From Hetaerina americana (taxonomy: Eukaryota > Arthropoda > Insecta > Odonata > Calopterygidae), in NCBI GenBank assembly GCA_022747635.1, contig JAKTNV010000061.1, positions 682,001-746,000 of the forward strand: 64,000 nucleotides of DNA, given 5' to 3'. The notes under the pieces were generated by a model, which was not told the DNA's origin, ran no database searches, and saw only the letters and a list, made by a program, of their open reading frames with translations. Below are positions 1 to 10,590 of this stretch, in pieces (position 1 is the stretch's first letter; each line of letters begins with the position of its first letter). The position numbers and the translations under genes are program-made.

Positions 1-1140
1 TTTTCCATTACTTCCTCTCGGCTGCTAAAACGCGTTCCCCGTAATGGTTTTTTAACTCGATTGAACAGAAAGAAGTCACAGGGAGCCAAATCAGGTGAAT
101 TCGGTGGCTGTTGGATGGTATTTGTTGCATTTTTCGTCAAAAAATTACGAATAATGATAGCACTGTGCGACGGTGCGTTATCATGGTGCAAAATCCACGA
201 GTTTTCTGCCCACATTTCTGGTCTCTTTCGGCGAATTGCTTCACGCAAACGTCTCATAACGCCCAAATAATACTCTTTGTTTACTGTCTGGCCTTCTGGC
301 AAAAATTCATGATGCACTACACCGTTGTAATCCATGAAAACCGTCAGCATTGCCTTCTTTTTTGACTGAAAACGACGTGGTTTTTTTGGTCTCGGCTCAT
401 TTGGTGAACGCCATTCACTTGCCTGATGTCTGGATTGCGTGTCGTACTCATAAACCCACGTCTCGTCTCCAGTAATGATCCTTTTGATGAATGTGGGATC
501 GGATTCAGCCTCGCAAATCATGTCTTTTGCGACGTCAACACGGTCTCTTTTTTGCATGAAATTGAGGTCTTTTGGCACCAACTTTGCTGCTACACGACGG
601 AAACCCAAATCATTAACCACAATGTCTTGGGCGGATCCATAGGCAATGTTCAAGTCCTCCGCTATTTCTCTGATGGTTAATTTGCGGTTATTGACCAACA
701 TTTCTTTTACTTTATCAATTTTTTCACCGACTTTCGATGTCGATGGTCTGCCACTGCGTTCATCATCTTCGATTGACTCACGACCACTTCTGAACCGCTC
801 GTGCCACTGGTAAACGACCGTTTTTTTTAGAGAATCGTTGCCGAAACACTTTTCCAACATTTCCAACGTCCGTGCGCCACTAAATCCGTTTTTTACGCAA
901 AATTTAATACAAGTTCGTTGTTGTAAATTTAAATCCATTTCTGCAATTGTAAAAAATCGCCAACACACACAGAGATAGATGTACTCTTGGCTACGTAACT
1001 TTTGCAAATGTCAAGTTATGACACTAAGATTTAAAGGGAATATCAACAACAGATGTACCAATTTAACAAAAAAAACAGAACTCAAATCGGAACGATGGGA
1101 GCGCCACACGGTGGTTATTCCGGGAACTTTTTGATCAAGG
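1..1140 (-). mobile_element. Mariner-family DNA transposon, cut by window edge
   Basis: The element reads right to left. Its 5' terminus lies at 1140, where the minus strand begins CCTTGATCAAAAAGTTCCCG, a mariner-like terminal inverted repeat. It is directly preceded by TA (1141-1142), the target dinucleotide expected for Tc1/mariner insertion. About 200 bp of untranslated leader separates this end from the transposase start at 938. The 3' end and second inverted repeat lie outside the window, so completeness cannot be judged. The next sequence outward (from about 1180) is an unrelated LINE fragment. Confidence 0.9.
3..938 (-). CDS. Mariner transposase, partial (C-terminus outside window)
   Basis: This enzyme excises and reinserts the surrounding transposon at TA sites. 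The frame starts with ATG at 938 and stays open for 312 codons to the window edge, with no stop or frameshift; I read every codon. Mariner transposases are usually about 345 residues, so roughly 30 are missing. Residues 1-110 fit the paired helix-turn-helix DNA-binding region, beginning MDLNLQQRTCIKFCVKNGF. The catalytic triad is intact: D158 in TGDETWVYEYD, D253 in HHDNAPSHSA and D288 in SPDLAPCDFFLF. Thirty-four residues separate the last two acidic residues, the DD34D spacing of mariner. The start was chosen because it opens the conserved N-terminus and lies about 200 bp inside the terminal repeat. The undamaged frame contrasts with the two broken mariners at 13.2 and 43.8 kb and suggests a younger insertion. 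Family assignment is firm; activity is unknown. Confidence 0.93.
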   Translation of the reverse strand, partial: MDLNLQQRTCIKFCVKNGFSGARTLEMLEKCFGNDSLKKTVVYQWHERFRSGRESIEDDERSGRPSTSKVGEKIDKVKEMLVNNRKLTIREIAEDLNIAYGSAQDIVVNDLGFRRVAAKLVPKDLNFMQKRDRVDVAKDMICEAESDPTFIKRIITGDETWVYEYDTQSRHQASEWRSPNEPRPKKPRRFQSKKKAMLTVFMDYNGVVHHEFLPEGQTVNKEYYLGVMRRLREAIRRKRPEMWAENSWILHHDNAPSHSAIIIRNFLTKNATNTIQQPPNSPDLAPCDFFLFNRVKKPLRGTRFSSREEVME

Positions 1141-1179
1141 TAGTATTCTTTACGGAAGAGTGATAAGCAAATATTGGAG

Positions 1180-1420
1180 GCTTTTCGAAATGTCGGTGTG
1201 GAGAAGGATTGAGGAAATCAAATGGACGGAGAGGAGAACCAACGATGAAGTTTTGGGCACGGTATGAGGGGACGAGAGAGAAGGTCGCTCGGGAGAAATC
1301 CGAGGAAGAAGGTGGGGGACAAAGGGATGTAGGAGATACTTAGAGATGCAATGGGATGCTGAAGTGGGTAATGATGATGGAAAAAGCGAGGAGGAAGGAG
1401 AAAAATAATAGGCCCATAAT
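1180..1420 (+). pseudogene. LINE-A 3' coding fragment
   Basis: A degraded C-terminal piece of a non-LTR retrotransposon polyprotein. Translation gives FEMSVWRRIEEIKWTERRTN, then DEVLGTV and a stop. This matches the motif seen in at least seven other places in the window (for example 4300-4610, 12870-13115, 61700-62065). In related LINEs this segment lies downstream of the reverse transcriptase and has no assigned function. The copy has stops and a deletion and begins within 40 bp of the mariner end. It is a dead, 5'-truncated copy. Confidence 0.75.
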
Positions 1421-2099
1421 GCTATGTAATAGGGATGGTATCAAAGGAGACAGAAAATGCGCATAGCTTAAGAACAATTTTTTTTCCAATATGGAGCCAA
1501 AGGATGTTTGGTGTTGGGCTAATTAAGGCTAACGGGAAAAGAACTGTGCGGTGCCATGGTTCATCGAAAACGTGCCCTAAGCCAGTAGACGGCCGCTCAT
1601 TCGCGCATGGTGATAATAGTTCATATGGTATTAGGTTAGACAACTTAAAAATTTACTTGAAATGGGACAAGCTGCGGTAAATATCACGACATGCTCGCAC
1701 TAGTGAAATGTCAATCATACTTTTGTATTCAGCAGAAAGCATTAAAAATGCTCTACAATAGGGGAACATTTGAATGAACATTATCTATATCCCTCGGCAC
1801 GTTATTGGTAGAAACCAAAATAATTAGACAAACTTTGCCAGATCGATATAACGAATTATCTTTCCCCTCACAGATCATGGCCACAAGAGAAGTGGCCTTC
1901 ACGCTCTCTGTGCGTCGTTCGGAATAACCGAGAATTAAATTATGCGAAATGAAAATTCATAATCATCCTCTAAGATACGCGTCACGCTTTCTTTTGATAA
2001 TTAAGCGACCATGGTTTCGCAACACTTCGCGTTATTCTCATGACGAGAATATAAGCGGTCATCTAGCAGGTATCTCACCAAAACAACTATGCAATTTTG
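1421..2099. other. No recognisable feature
   Basis: Unique-looking AT-rich sequence. Short frames near 1422-1680 overlap on both strands and have no recognisable domain. Confidence 0.5.
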
Positions 2100-2321
2100 T
2101 CAATACAACTCACCTATAGGGTGTATGGCAGGGGGTGAATACGTACCCGACTAATTTTGACCCGAAGACTTTCCATACATACACCCTTCTAGCGCGGTCG
2201 GACAACGTTTTTCTGATCCCCTATAGTTCATGGAAAAAATTACTTTCGAAATCTAACTGTTCTACGCTTGATCCCTCTAATTTTATTAACGTCATCTCTC
2301 CTAAAGTAGTACTATGGGGAT

Positions 2322-2393
<72 letters not shown>

Positions 2394-2500
2394 TTGACCT
2401 GATGATGACGTTCAACGTTGAAACCTGGGTCGTGTTTTTAAATAAAGTGTGTGGAATTACAAAGTCAATTATTTCATTACATTTCAATAATAATATATTT
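2322..2500 (+). mobile_element. Insertion with (TA)n and Penelope-like end
   Basis: This stretch interrupts LINE-B; flanking sequence resumes on each side in the order seen at 45850-45910. It holds about 65 bp of (TA)n (2325-2390), then a hammerhead-like motif and a sequence resembling the end of the Penelope-like relic near 53.1 kb. Shared words include GGTCGTG followed by AAATAAAG and GTGTGGAA. I infer a short insertion of a Penelope-like terminal piece. Exact ends and a target duplication are not certain. Confidence 0.5.
2391..2445 (+). ncRNA. Hammerhead-ribozyme-like motif
   Basis: The core CTGATGA (2399-2405) is followed by a stem-forming stretch GACG-loop-CGTT and the second core GAAA (2420-2423). 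A minimal stem III (CC, two-base loop, GG) follows, and GTC at 2429-2431 is the expected cleavage triplet. This order matches the short type I hammerheads known from Penelope-like elements. Stem I pairing is weak, so it may be decayed. Confidence 0.5.
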
Positions 2501-3030
2501 TCCTCCTACAGTGACCTTCTCCCGATTTATGCAAGAGATTCAATCTCTAATTAAACCTTCGCTGCACGAGTGATTCCCTGCCTAGCTGTTCTAATATTTT
2601 GGATACGCTGCTCAGTTTGTTGTCATCACAACGTTTTACAATTCTCGCTCCTCTATGGTGCACGCGATCCAATTCGGCAATCGATCCAATTTCATGAGAA
2701 TCCCATATACTAACAGCATATTCTAAATGAAGCCTAACCAACGAAAGATAACATCTCTCTTTGACCTTTTCATCACATTTACGCAGTACTCTCCTAATTA
2801 ATCCTATTTTTTTGTTAGCTTGTCCACATTTCCCCCGCATATGTTTCACCCAGGAGAGGTTGTGAGTGAGGGTAACGCCTAAGTATTTAAACGAGTCTAC
2901 AATTTCCATATAATTGTACGTGTTCCTGATAGAGTAGGCGTATGGAAGGGAATATGTCTTCCAAAAAATCATAACTACACACTTTTTTAAGTTTCATTCT
3001 AAAAAGAGGCAATGTAGTGCTCTGGTCATG

Positions 3031-4265
3031 AATTTACATTAACTCAATGAGATAAAAACAAGCAAGCAGAGACGAACGTAATTACCTTGATAAACAATTG
3101 AACTATAGTTTCCAGTAAACGTCATTTTGTATCATAGCACCTTTTAAAATGAATATGTAGTCCGTTTCATCAAAAACTACGGATTTCATCCCATTACTGA
3201 ATTTTAAAGCATTGTTTTAGAGGCTTATTTGAATAGATTTTCAGATGTTACGGTCCTGCTATTCTCATTCTACACACGACATGACAATACATTGAACGAA
3301 CTGTTACATATCAAATGCAGTCAGCACATGATTTTGTTGTAATGCGAGTTTTTAACGCTTGCATGCCTTTAAGATAAACGATTATAATCAGTCTGATAAA
3401 TAGGAAAAACCGTAAGTCAATAGCATGAATAAAAACAAAATCTTCGGAGTGAAGACCTAATGATGATTAACCTATTTCCACACCACAAGAAATTTCCCAT
3501 GTTCTCAAAAAGATTTTGGAAGGTGATTCTTGAGACAAGGAGCACGATATTTTGTCTGAATTTCGAATCCTACTTGAATTTTTTTATCTGCCCGGTAAAC
3601 TTTTTTTCCAAATAGTTTCCACATCCGACATTCTCAAATTTGGGCATCCAAGGCCGAGGTCACCTCTGCGAATGCCGAAATTCTTTTGAATTGAGATTGG
3701 CATGATGAAGGGGAGGGAAGGTGGAGGAGAGCTGGAAAAGTTTCACGGGAAGAAACACAATCGCTAACCCAATGGGGTTTCATCTGCAGCCGACAACCCA
3801 GGGATGCTTACAGATTGCAATATCAACGCCGGCAACAGTTGGGAGACGACACGACAGGAAAAATAAACAAGAAGTGCCACTCGTGCAAAATGATGGACAA
3901 TTTGATACACAGAGTGAATGTTTGAAAAATGTGCAAACCTAAAAATACATACATACTAGTACATACTTCAACATATCCCTTTCATTAGAAATGATAAAAA
4001 ACATTTATTTATTCCGCACAACGTATTTCAACGCGCGATGAATTTTAACCAACCATTCGAGATAAATCGCGGCGGAAATTCACAATTCTATTATTTCAAT
4101 ACTTGGACAACTTCCACAAATTACAGCCTATCAATCACTACCCATCTCTCTTAAGTTTACCGAGGCAGTCACTAAGACCCCAAGCACACACCTCATCCGG
4201 ACGATATTTATGTTCATCCCAGCGTACTTATATTTCGCTCCCTTCCAACAACATGCGAAGGCTCA
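3031..4265. other. No recognisable feature
   Basis: AT-rich sequence on both sides of a purine-rich patch (3700-3770). Small frames occur (3721-3942, 4103-4348) but show no domain, codon bias or neighbours suggesting a gene. Confidence 0.5.
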
Positions 4266-4269
4266 CACT

Positions 4270-4715
4270 TTTATGCGCCGCCATTTTCGCTGGGTTGATA
4301 ATAATAATTCTTTTGAAATGTGCGTGTAGAGAAGAATGGAGAAGGTGAAATGGACGGAGAAGAAAACATATGAGGAAGTACTTGGTATGGTGGGCGAAGA
4401 GAGGGATTTGTTGGGAAAAATCCTATGGAGGCAGGAAAAGTGGATGGAGGGGGTGTTGACCGGCAGTGGGATGATGAAGACCGTGATAGAGGGGAGAATG
4501 TTAGGCAAACGAGGATAGGTAAGGAGCAGGATAAGGATGTTGGACGGGATGAAGGGAGGAAGAAAGTACTCAGAGATGAAGAGGGACTTGTTGTAGAGTA
4601 GGATGCTGGATTTTGTGTTTTGTTAGGAGTCACAAAATATTTATTTTGTAGTTGTGTCCATCCATAAACCTACCTCAACCGGTAGATTACCTAATAATAA
4701 TAATAATAGAAAATT
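4270..4715 (+). pseudogene. LINE-A 3' end with (TAA)n tail
   Basis: The C-terminal coding fragment of LINE-A reads EKVKWTEKKTYEEVLGMVGE, continues with RDLLGKILWRQEKWMEGVL and ends near VIEGRMLGKRG (about 4336-4518). A frameshifted GRDEGRKK-like remnant follows. The 3' untranslated part (4650-4712) has the words GTGTCCATCC and AACCGGTA and ends in repeated AAT/TAA units. The same tail appears alone at 7253-7320. The element is strongly 5'-truncated, as is usual for LINEs. Confidence 0.8.
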
Positions 4716-6480
4716 TTAATAATAGGATAATTAAATGGCGAGATGGTTAAACGAACGAGTTAAAGTCGAACTTCAGATTCTACAACAAGAGACCGAATAT
4801 GGTCAATCTATCATTCTAATCACGTCGAAGAGTAAGATAAACTTTGCTGCGCGCCATTTTATATCAATGCTTGCAACTAGAATAAAAGGTACGTACCAGA
4901 AGAGTGGGTGTTACCGAGCAAAACTTTGCTACCTATGTCATTTAATATATCAAAGTACATTTTTTTCAAAAAGGAGATGACGCACACGATGACATGATTC
5001 GGGACCGCCATTGGGTTAATGAAATTTAACTAGGAAAGTTTTGCAATCCTCGTACATTTAAGGTAACATCGTTCCGCTTCATAAACTGCGGTGGAGCGAA
5101 TGGATGATAACAGGTGAAATATGAGCTAGACTATGGGAAAAAAACCAAATTAATGACGTCAAAAAGGCATCGACCGCGTCGGACCGCGTGGACCGAGTCC
5201 AATACCATAAGCGATCAGACCACAAGCCACTTCAAACGCGTGAAAATATCAACCACAACACCCTCCCCTATCTGTAATTCCTAATCAATGGCAGATAGCA
5301 CCGCACAGAGCGAACACTCAACGAGGTACCAACGACGAAGCACCAAATAAGCGAACTACCAATCAACGGCAGCTATTCGACCAAGATGGCGACGAGCGAA
5401 TGTGACCAAGCAACTTCTTTCTCTTGGAGACCCTCATTGTCGGGTGAAGATAGATCGCTACGGAAATCACGCGCTCGACAGCTTCCTGAAGAGAATTTTC
5501 ATTGTCCAATTTGATCGCAAGATATCCCTCCGCTCCAGACACCGTGCACGGGGCCTTAAGCATACGTGCATGCATGAGGTGATAAATGGTGACACACCTG
5601 GCTCTGCTCATTAGTCTAACCATCCGAGGGCTAGTCTCGGATGCAGCAGGTCTCCAGTGTATGTCATCCCGCGGCCCTTAAAGTCTCGATAGTTCCTCCA
5701 GAAACGCGTCCACTCACTGCATAAAACACACAGTAATGTCTCCGAGAAACTGAGCATTAATTCATGTTTAAGAGAGTTATCCATCGTGCACCAGCTATGT
5801 CTGTAGAAATTGATCGAATTGACCCATTTTCACTCTTGGAGTTGTAAGGGATAATCCCATTTTAATAATGATTTCGCAAGACCTCTCATTGGATTGACAC
5901 ATTAGCAGAATGTGTGGGCCAGACTTGAAAATCCACAATTTCATTAGACGAGTAGTAGGAAAACTTACTTAAAAATAATGTGAGAAGTGTTACTCCGCTT
6001 TAATCAGGCCATGCCATTGGAATATGCAGCGAGTGCCCGGGATTGATGGTAGAAAAATTTAATTGGATAGTTAGAAAATGTTGAGCGCCAATCCGCTAGA
6101 TTTGCGAAATATTTCTGCGAGATGAGTGAGTGAGCATGTGATATGTTAGAAGAAATAGGTTGGGGGCCCCTACACTCACGAAGAGAACAGGCAAATTATT
6201 AGACTTTTTTAGACGCATTCATACACAAAACCTGAGTTTTTCAATGGCAATAGGGCCATTACCATGGCATTATATTAGTAGATTCGATGATTAAAAAAAG
6301 AGAGACAGACATTTTCACCCAGATAGATTTAAGATTTCTTCCCGCGAACCATAAGCTATCATAACAAAATCGACCAGAAGCGGGCCAATATATATTTACT
6401 TATACATGACTAAGGTTTAGTGATTAATTCTACCAAACCATTTATTGCACGATGCATGTGGTATGTATGTAAATATATAT
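4716..6480. other. No recognisable feature
   Basis: Mostly AT-rich. A somewhat CpG-richer patch lies at about 5100-5720, with small overlapping frames on both strands (5363-5623 and 5402-5614) that I do not recognise. No RNA gene or transposon end was seen. Confidence 0.45.
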
Positions 6481-6527
6481 AGATATATATATATATATAT
6501 ATATGGTTATATATATAACCATATATA

Positions 6528-6651
6528 ACCATAAACACAGTAATCAACCCGAAGGTTGGTTTAGTAGGTGATGGTAGAGATCACCCAGTACTAAGCCCTA
6601 TACGGCGTGTGAAAATTCACACATCAGGGTAGGGGGGCCAGTTCCTTTCCC

Positions 6652-6741
<90 letters not shown>

Positions 6742-6755
6742 GGGAAAGGAATGTA

Positions 6756-6815
<60 letters not shown>

Positions 6816-6917
6816 GGGAAAGGAACTGGCCCCCCTACCCTGATGTGTGAATTTTCACACGCCGTATAGGGCTTAGTACTGGGTGATCTCTACCATCACC
6901 TACTAAACCAACCTTCG
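6528..6917. repeat. SINE-A 3' halves as an inverted repeat around (TA)n
   Basis: Two copies of the non-tRNA part of SINE-A face each other: 6550-6661 and 6806-6917, about 112 bp each and nearly identical in reverse complement. Both contain AGTACTAAGCCCTATACGGC or its complement. Between them are two (TA)n tracts (about 6660-6730 and 6766-6807) and a short extra piece of the arm (6731-6750). The arm nearest each tract ends in (TG)n or (CA)n. Small open frames here are translated TA repeat and are not genes. Confidence 0.9.
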
Positions 6918-6970
6918 ATATATATATATATATACAACCTTTAGATATATATATATATATATATATATCA
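6918..6970. repeat. (TA)n microsatellites
   Basis: Two TA runs separated by about a dozen bases, joining the inverted SINE-A pair to the SINE-A head at 6971. Confidence 0.9.
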
Positions 6971-7115
6971 CTTTAGCTTGGGTGGAGCTGCAGGTGCCCA
7001 GAGTGCCTTGCCCGGGAATCGAACCCGGGACCCTCTGGTCAGCAGTCCAAGGCTCATACTGGCCTTGGACTGCTGACCAGACCATACTACCCACTGGACT
7101 ACCGCGACCCACACA
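6971..7115 (-). mobile_element. SINE-A tRNA-derived head, with internal duplication
   Basis: The minus strand carries a tRNA-like RNA polymerase III promoter. An A box TAGTCCAGTGGG lies near the right end and a B box GGTTCGATTCC near 7016-7026. Compared with the copies at 16853 and 55142, an extra inverted segment splits the anticodon region: 7035-7053 pairs perfectly with 7062-7080. The SINE body is missing on the left, where (TA)n begins. Confidence 0.8.
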
Positions 7116-7119
7116 CATG

Positions 7120-7252
7120 TATAATTATATATTTATATATATATATATACACAAATACATATATATATATATATATATAAATACATACACATACATATAT
7201 ACATATATATATATTTATATATATATATATATATATACATATATATATCCGT
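7120..7252. repeat. Imperfect (TA)n/(ATAC)n microsatellite
   Basis: TA-rich tract with scattered CA and TAAA interruptions. It adjoins the SINE-A head on the left and the LINE-A tail on the right. Confidence 0.85.
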
Positions 7253-7320
7253 AGTGTCCATCCTTTAAAATGTCATCTAAAAACATACCCTAACCGGTAA
7301 TTACCTATTAATAATAATTA
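7253..7320 (+). mobile_element. LINE-A 3' tail, solo
   Basis: GTGTCCATCC, AACCGGTAATTACCT and a run of TAATAA match the LINE-A 3' untranslated end at 4650-4712. No coding part remains. Confidence 0.6.
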
Positions 7321-7330
7321 CATATATATG

Positions 7331-7380
<50 letters not shown>
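7321..7380. repeat. (TA)n microsatellite
   Basis: Uninterrupted TA run (about 7336-7378). Confidence 0.9.
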
Positions 7381-7382
<2 letters not shown>

Positions 7383-7399
7383 ATGTATGTGTTGAGGGG

Positions 7400-7690
7400 G
7401 TTGCTAGATCTCCAGACACACATGGCTGGTGATCTATCAACCCCCTATGAACCTCAGCCAGACGCCCTCTGCGGCGGGAACATATTACCGTAAGATAAGG
7501 GAAAATTGGCAAGGGATCCCACGCGGCAGACCAAGAGGGAAGCGCATTAGAAAAATGAACAAGGACGTAAAACAGAGACGCTCTCAGGGGGTGAGAGAAT
7601 TAATACTGAATAAAGAAGAATGGAGGACTGCATTAAACAGATCTTATGATTTAAGCACTGACGATGATGACTTTCTACTCCACCGGTGAG
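7400..7690 (+). pseudogene. LINE C-terminal fragment
   Basis: An open stretch (7429-7689) reads YYRKIRENWQ, then RGRPRGKRIRKMNKDVKQRR and later NKEEWRTALNRSYDLSTDDD. The combination of a basic GRPR segment, a short helix and a final EEWR matches the extreme C-terminus of LINE-A-type polyproteins. It differs from the other LINE-A ends in the window, so it may be another subfamily. No reverse transcriptase remains. Confidence 0.55.
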
Positions 7691-7779
7691 ATCGTTCAAA
7701 TTCTATTCGTGCTGGATACAAACCACACTGTTCCAAATGGCATATGGAATTGGATTGTGTGCCATCATCTTTATATTTT

Positions 7780-8200
7780 GTTCACAGTCCGGGGATCGAC
7801 AATGTCAGCATCCACCCCCCCCCCCAGTCTCCCCGGTCTCTTTGTTCCTTCACAGTCCCTTGAGTCCGCATCACCTACCGCCTCTCTTAATCCCTCCTTG
7901 GTCTTCCTCTGCAGCACTTCCCACCCATTGGTCCTTACATTACGGTTTTAAGTAAGTCACTATGCCTTACGGAGTGTCCAATTAGTTTCCCTCTTATTCT
8001 TGCCAGTGTCTTACGACGGCTTCTCTCCCCAGCCCCTCTTCAAAGGAGGTCCAAATTGGTCACCCGGTCGGCACAATTTATTTGAACCACTCTCCTGCAA
8101 CGCCACATGCCCATTACTCCAGCTATTATTTTCTTTAAATGCTGTTCTAGGCATTTCTCACCGTTGTCTGGAGGTACCTCTTCTTGACAGTTAGTTAAAT
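7780..8200 (-). pseudogene. LINE-A-like C-terminal fragment (minus)
   Basis: The minus-strand translation contains MWRCRRVVQINCADRVTNLD. It continues with KTLARIRGKLIGHSVRHSDL and LKTV, then a degraded GRPRRD segment, with several stops. This is the LINE-A-type terminal region in a divergent subfamily; compare 54300-54700. Overlapping plus-strand frames (7664-7955) are antisense shadows, including a poly-C stretch. Confidence 0.65.
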
Positions 8201-8695
8201 CCTCAGATTGGTCTGCAGCACAACCTATTGCTTGAACTATATTTCAACTGTGTGATACCCAGTACGAATTGCATCCTACATTATCTGTAGCATAGCCAAA
8301 GGGGGTTCAAGGTGCCCCCAGACCCAAGCAACCTCACTGGTTGCTTGGGACTGGGCGTTGGATGTAAGGATGGAATTGAGCTTAAAATACTCCGGCACTC
8401 CGTATAAATGCAAGACATATGGTACTGCACAGTGTTTGTATATTTTCCACTTGAGTGAGAGGCATTTCCAGTTAAAATGGCGTCTTTCGGTGTACAATAG
8501 TAGCCTGTATTCACCTATTTTTCCGCTTGAGTGGTTCAACACACCCATACAAATTCAACTTCGACTGAGCGAGAGACATGAGCTGTTGCATGTCTCTATA
8601 AAATGAACACGTATACAAGGAGATAATTGTAAATGATAAACGGAAGTTTCAACTTTCTGGGGTATATGGTTTGTAATAATTTTTTTATATTTATG
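8201..8695. other. Unassigned; one short hairpin
   Basis: No gene recognised. A perfect 11-bp stem with a 5-base loop sits at 8323-8349 (CCCAAGCAACC paired with GGTTGCTTGGG). Confidence 0.5.
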
Positions 8696-8699
8696 TTTA

Positions 8700-9040
8700 C
8701 ATAGTCTATTGCGAGCCACCATCAGGTGTGCGGCAGAGGGTGATTACACAGCAGACTAATTTTGACCTAAAATACTTTTCCCTCCAACCACGGTCGAACA
8801 ATGTTATTCTGGTTCCTTATTGTTCGTGGGAAAAATAACATCTTACATCAATTTGCTCTACACTTAATACCTGTAATTTTATTGACATGATCATACGACC
8901 ATAGTACGATGGGGCTTATCATACATGCATTATCAACATCATTGCTAAAGATTTAATCTGTAATTTAAGCTTCGCTCTGTGGGTGATTCCCAACCTCCTA
9001 TATTCCTCCAATATTTTAGAGACTTTAGAACTTGAACGCA
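8700..9040 (-). pseudogene. LINE-B 3' fragment
   Basis: The minus strand matches the LINE-B 3' untranslated region (GTGTGCGGCAGAGGGTGATT on the plus strand near 8728) and the last coding segment near 8960-9030. It contains no usable open frame. The match breaks near 9040, and a further LINE-B piece resumes at 9555. Confidence 0.65.
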
Positions 9041-9550
9041 CCTCCTTCTCCTTCCTTCTCTAGAAGCAAATACTCTCCCCTACACCATGATAAACTTCTT
9101 CATTTTCTTATGTTGTGTTTCCAACTGATTTTGTACATTCTCACATAGCACCATCGTGCAAAAGGTCCTTAGTCTCCATTATTACTCCGTCCCTTTCGTC
9201 TAAGTTTCACACCCATGAATGACAACACTCCATACATGTTTTTAGTCATCACTTCCTTGTATACAAGCCGATGTATTTTGAAGTAAGTTCCTTATTGTCA
9301 CTCACTACGTACATTTAATTGCTTTATCCAAAACTTCTCATTTCTTTTCTTGCTTCTGCCATCTTTAGTTCTCCTTAGACAAGTAATGTCATAAACCTTT
9401 AATATATTGATGGGAAACTTTCACAAAATCAGAGGAACAAGTCCACGTGACTCGGAATTCAATAAAACAGCAACATCATCATAAGAATAGGCAATGCAAA
9501 CACCGACTCTCTTTTACACTCAATAAGGAGGGGAGGAAAACAACATAGTC
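9041..9550. other. Sequence between two LINE-B pieces
   Basis: AT-rich and pyrimidine-biased. It separates two LINE-B fragments of the same orientation, so it may be an insertion or diverged LINE sequence. No domain was recognised. Confidence 0.35.
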
Positions 9551-9554
9551 GTTG

Positions 9555-9650
9555 GTACGATGGGGGTAATTATACATTTTCACCCTCACTGTTGAAGAGA
9601 CCTACTTCCAATTTATGCAAGAGCTTCTCTCCGTAATTTGTGGGAAGCTT
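9555..9650 (-). pseudogene. LINE-B 3' fragment
   Basis: TACGATGGGGGTAATTATAC followed by CCAATTTATGCAAGAG on the plus strand matches LINE-B near its last codons (compare 37500-37560). Only about 100 bp is recognisable. Confidence 0.55.
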
Positions 9651-10320
9651 CAAAATGCAATCCATACCCAAGGCATACGAGTAAACAACGCAATGTCTCG
9701 TAAATGGCCAGAAATAAATACTATACAATACGATAATACAAAACGCATTCTCGCGTACATGAAACAGAAGGAAATAGGTCACCATATCTCCATTTTTCCT
9801 GACTAGATAAAACGGGTTGAAGGGTGACTTGGAATCTATAAGTGGGTAGGGTCAATGCAGTACAATACTGGGAAGGAGGGAGGGAAATACATATCTGTGG
9901 ACATTTATATTATCGAGCTAGAAATACGGAGGAAATCGATTTTTTTTAATTCACGTCTGAAAGAACCTTTCTGTCGCTCTTTGAGATGCATAGGGTAAAA
10001 TATCATGAACATTACATTATCTGTTAGGGTACATTTCTAGCAAAATCCCACTCATGAAACTTGATTCTTTGGTATTATAAAAGAGTAAACGAAATTTGAA
10101 TTGCACGGAAATCTTTTCCCTTGATTTCTTACTGGGGGGAATATATTCTTCACCGCGGTTGAACCTGGGCCACTCTATTGATGTTTCAGAATTTGAATTT
10201 TTTGCTTAACTGTGCGCAAGATCCGAACAACAACCGGCAAATGTACAGAAAAGTCCTGGATAAAACATGGCGTCAAAATCGGTCTAAAAATTTGATCGTG
10301 GCAGAAAAGTCGTTCCCGAG
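9651..10320. other. No recognisable feature
   Basis: AT-rich sequence with only short chance frames. Confidence 0.5.
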
Positions 10321-10329
10321 AAAATAAAT

Positions 10330-10590
10330 GGAGCGTAAGCCTTGGCAGACGAAGGGTTCGAAAATATGAAGAAAGCAAGGTAGAAATGAGATGAAGAAGA
10401 ACGCAGAAGTGTCAGGGTAAGAGAGGGATTTGTTTGGGAATTTCCGATGACGGCAAGGAAAGTGGATGGATGAGATGTTGAGAGGTGAAGGGGAATTTTA
10501 AATAGCCCTGATAACACGAAGAATAGATATGGTAAGGGAGAAAGTGGTAGGCACCTTGGACGCAATGCATGAGAATATGAGCATAAGGGC
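10330..10590 (+). pseudogene. LINE-A 3' fragment, heavily degraded
   Basis: The reading EVSG, stop, ERDLFGNFR, stop, RQGKWMDEMLRGEG matches the LINE-A terminal motif (ERDLLG, RQEKWMEGVL at 4390-4470) with stops and frameshifts. Confidence 0.6.

Larger units (their letters stand above)
2105..3030 (-). pseudogene. LINE-B 3' end with a later insertion
   Basis: The C-terminal coding part and 3' untranslated region of a non-LTR retrotransposon, read right to left. The open part (2547-2972, 141 codons) contains FKYLGVTLTHNLSWVKH, then CGQANKKIGLIRRVL and LEYAVSIWDSHEIGSIAELD. These are the thumb and post-reverse-transcriptase segments typical of jockey/CR1-type LINEs. The same segments recur at 37300-37990 and 44975-46135. 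Further left, 2105-2320 is the conserved 3' untranslated region. Between the two lies about 180 bp absent from the other copies, including (TA)n and a hammerhead-like motif. The coding part is 5'-truncated and cannot make reverse transcriptase. Confidence 0.85.

Noticed and set aside
6598..6869. Six open frames of alternating Tyr-Ile on both strands
   Set aside because: They are direct translations of (TA)n and (CA)n repeat; the same applies at 13566-13997, 16953-17301, 25743-26139 and 46964-47222.
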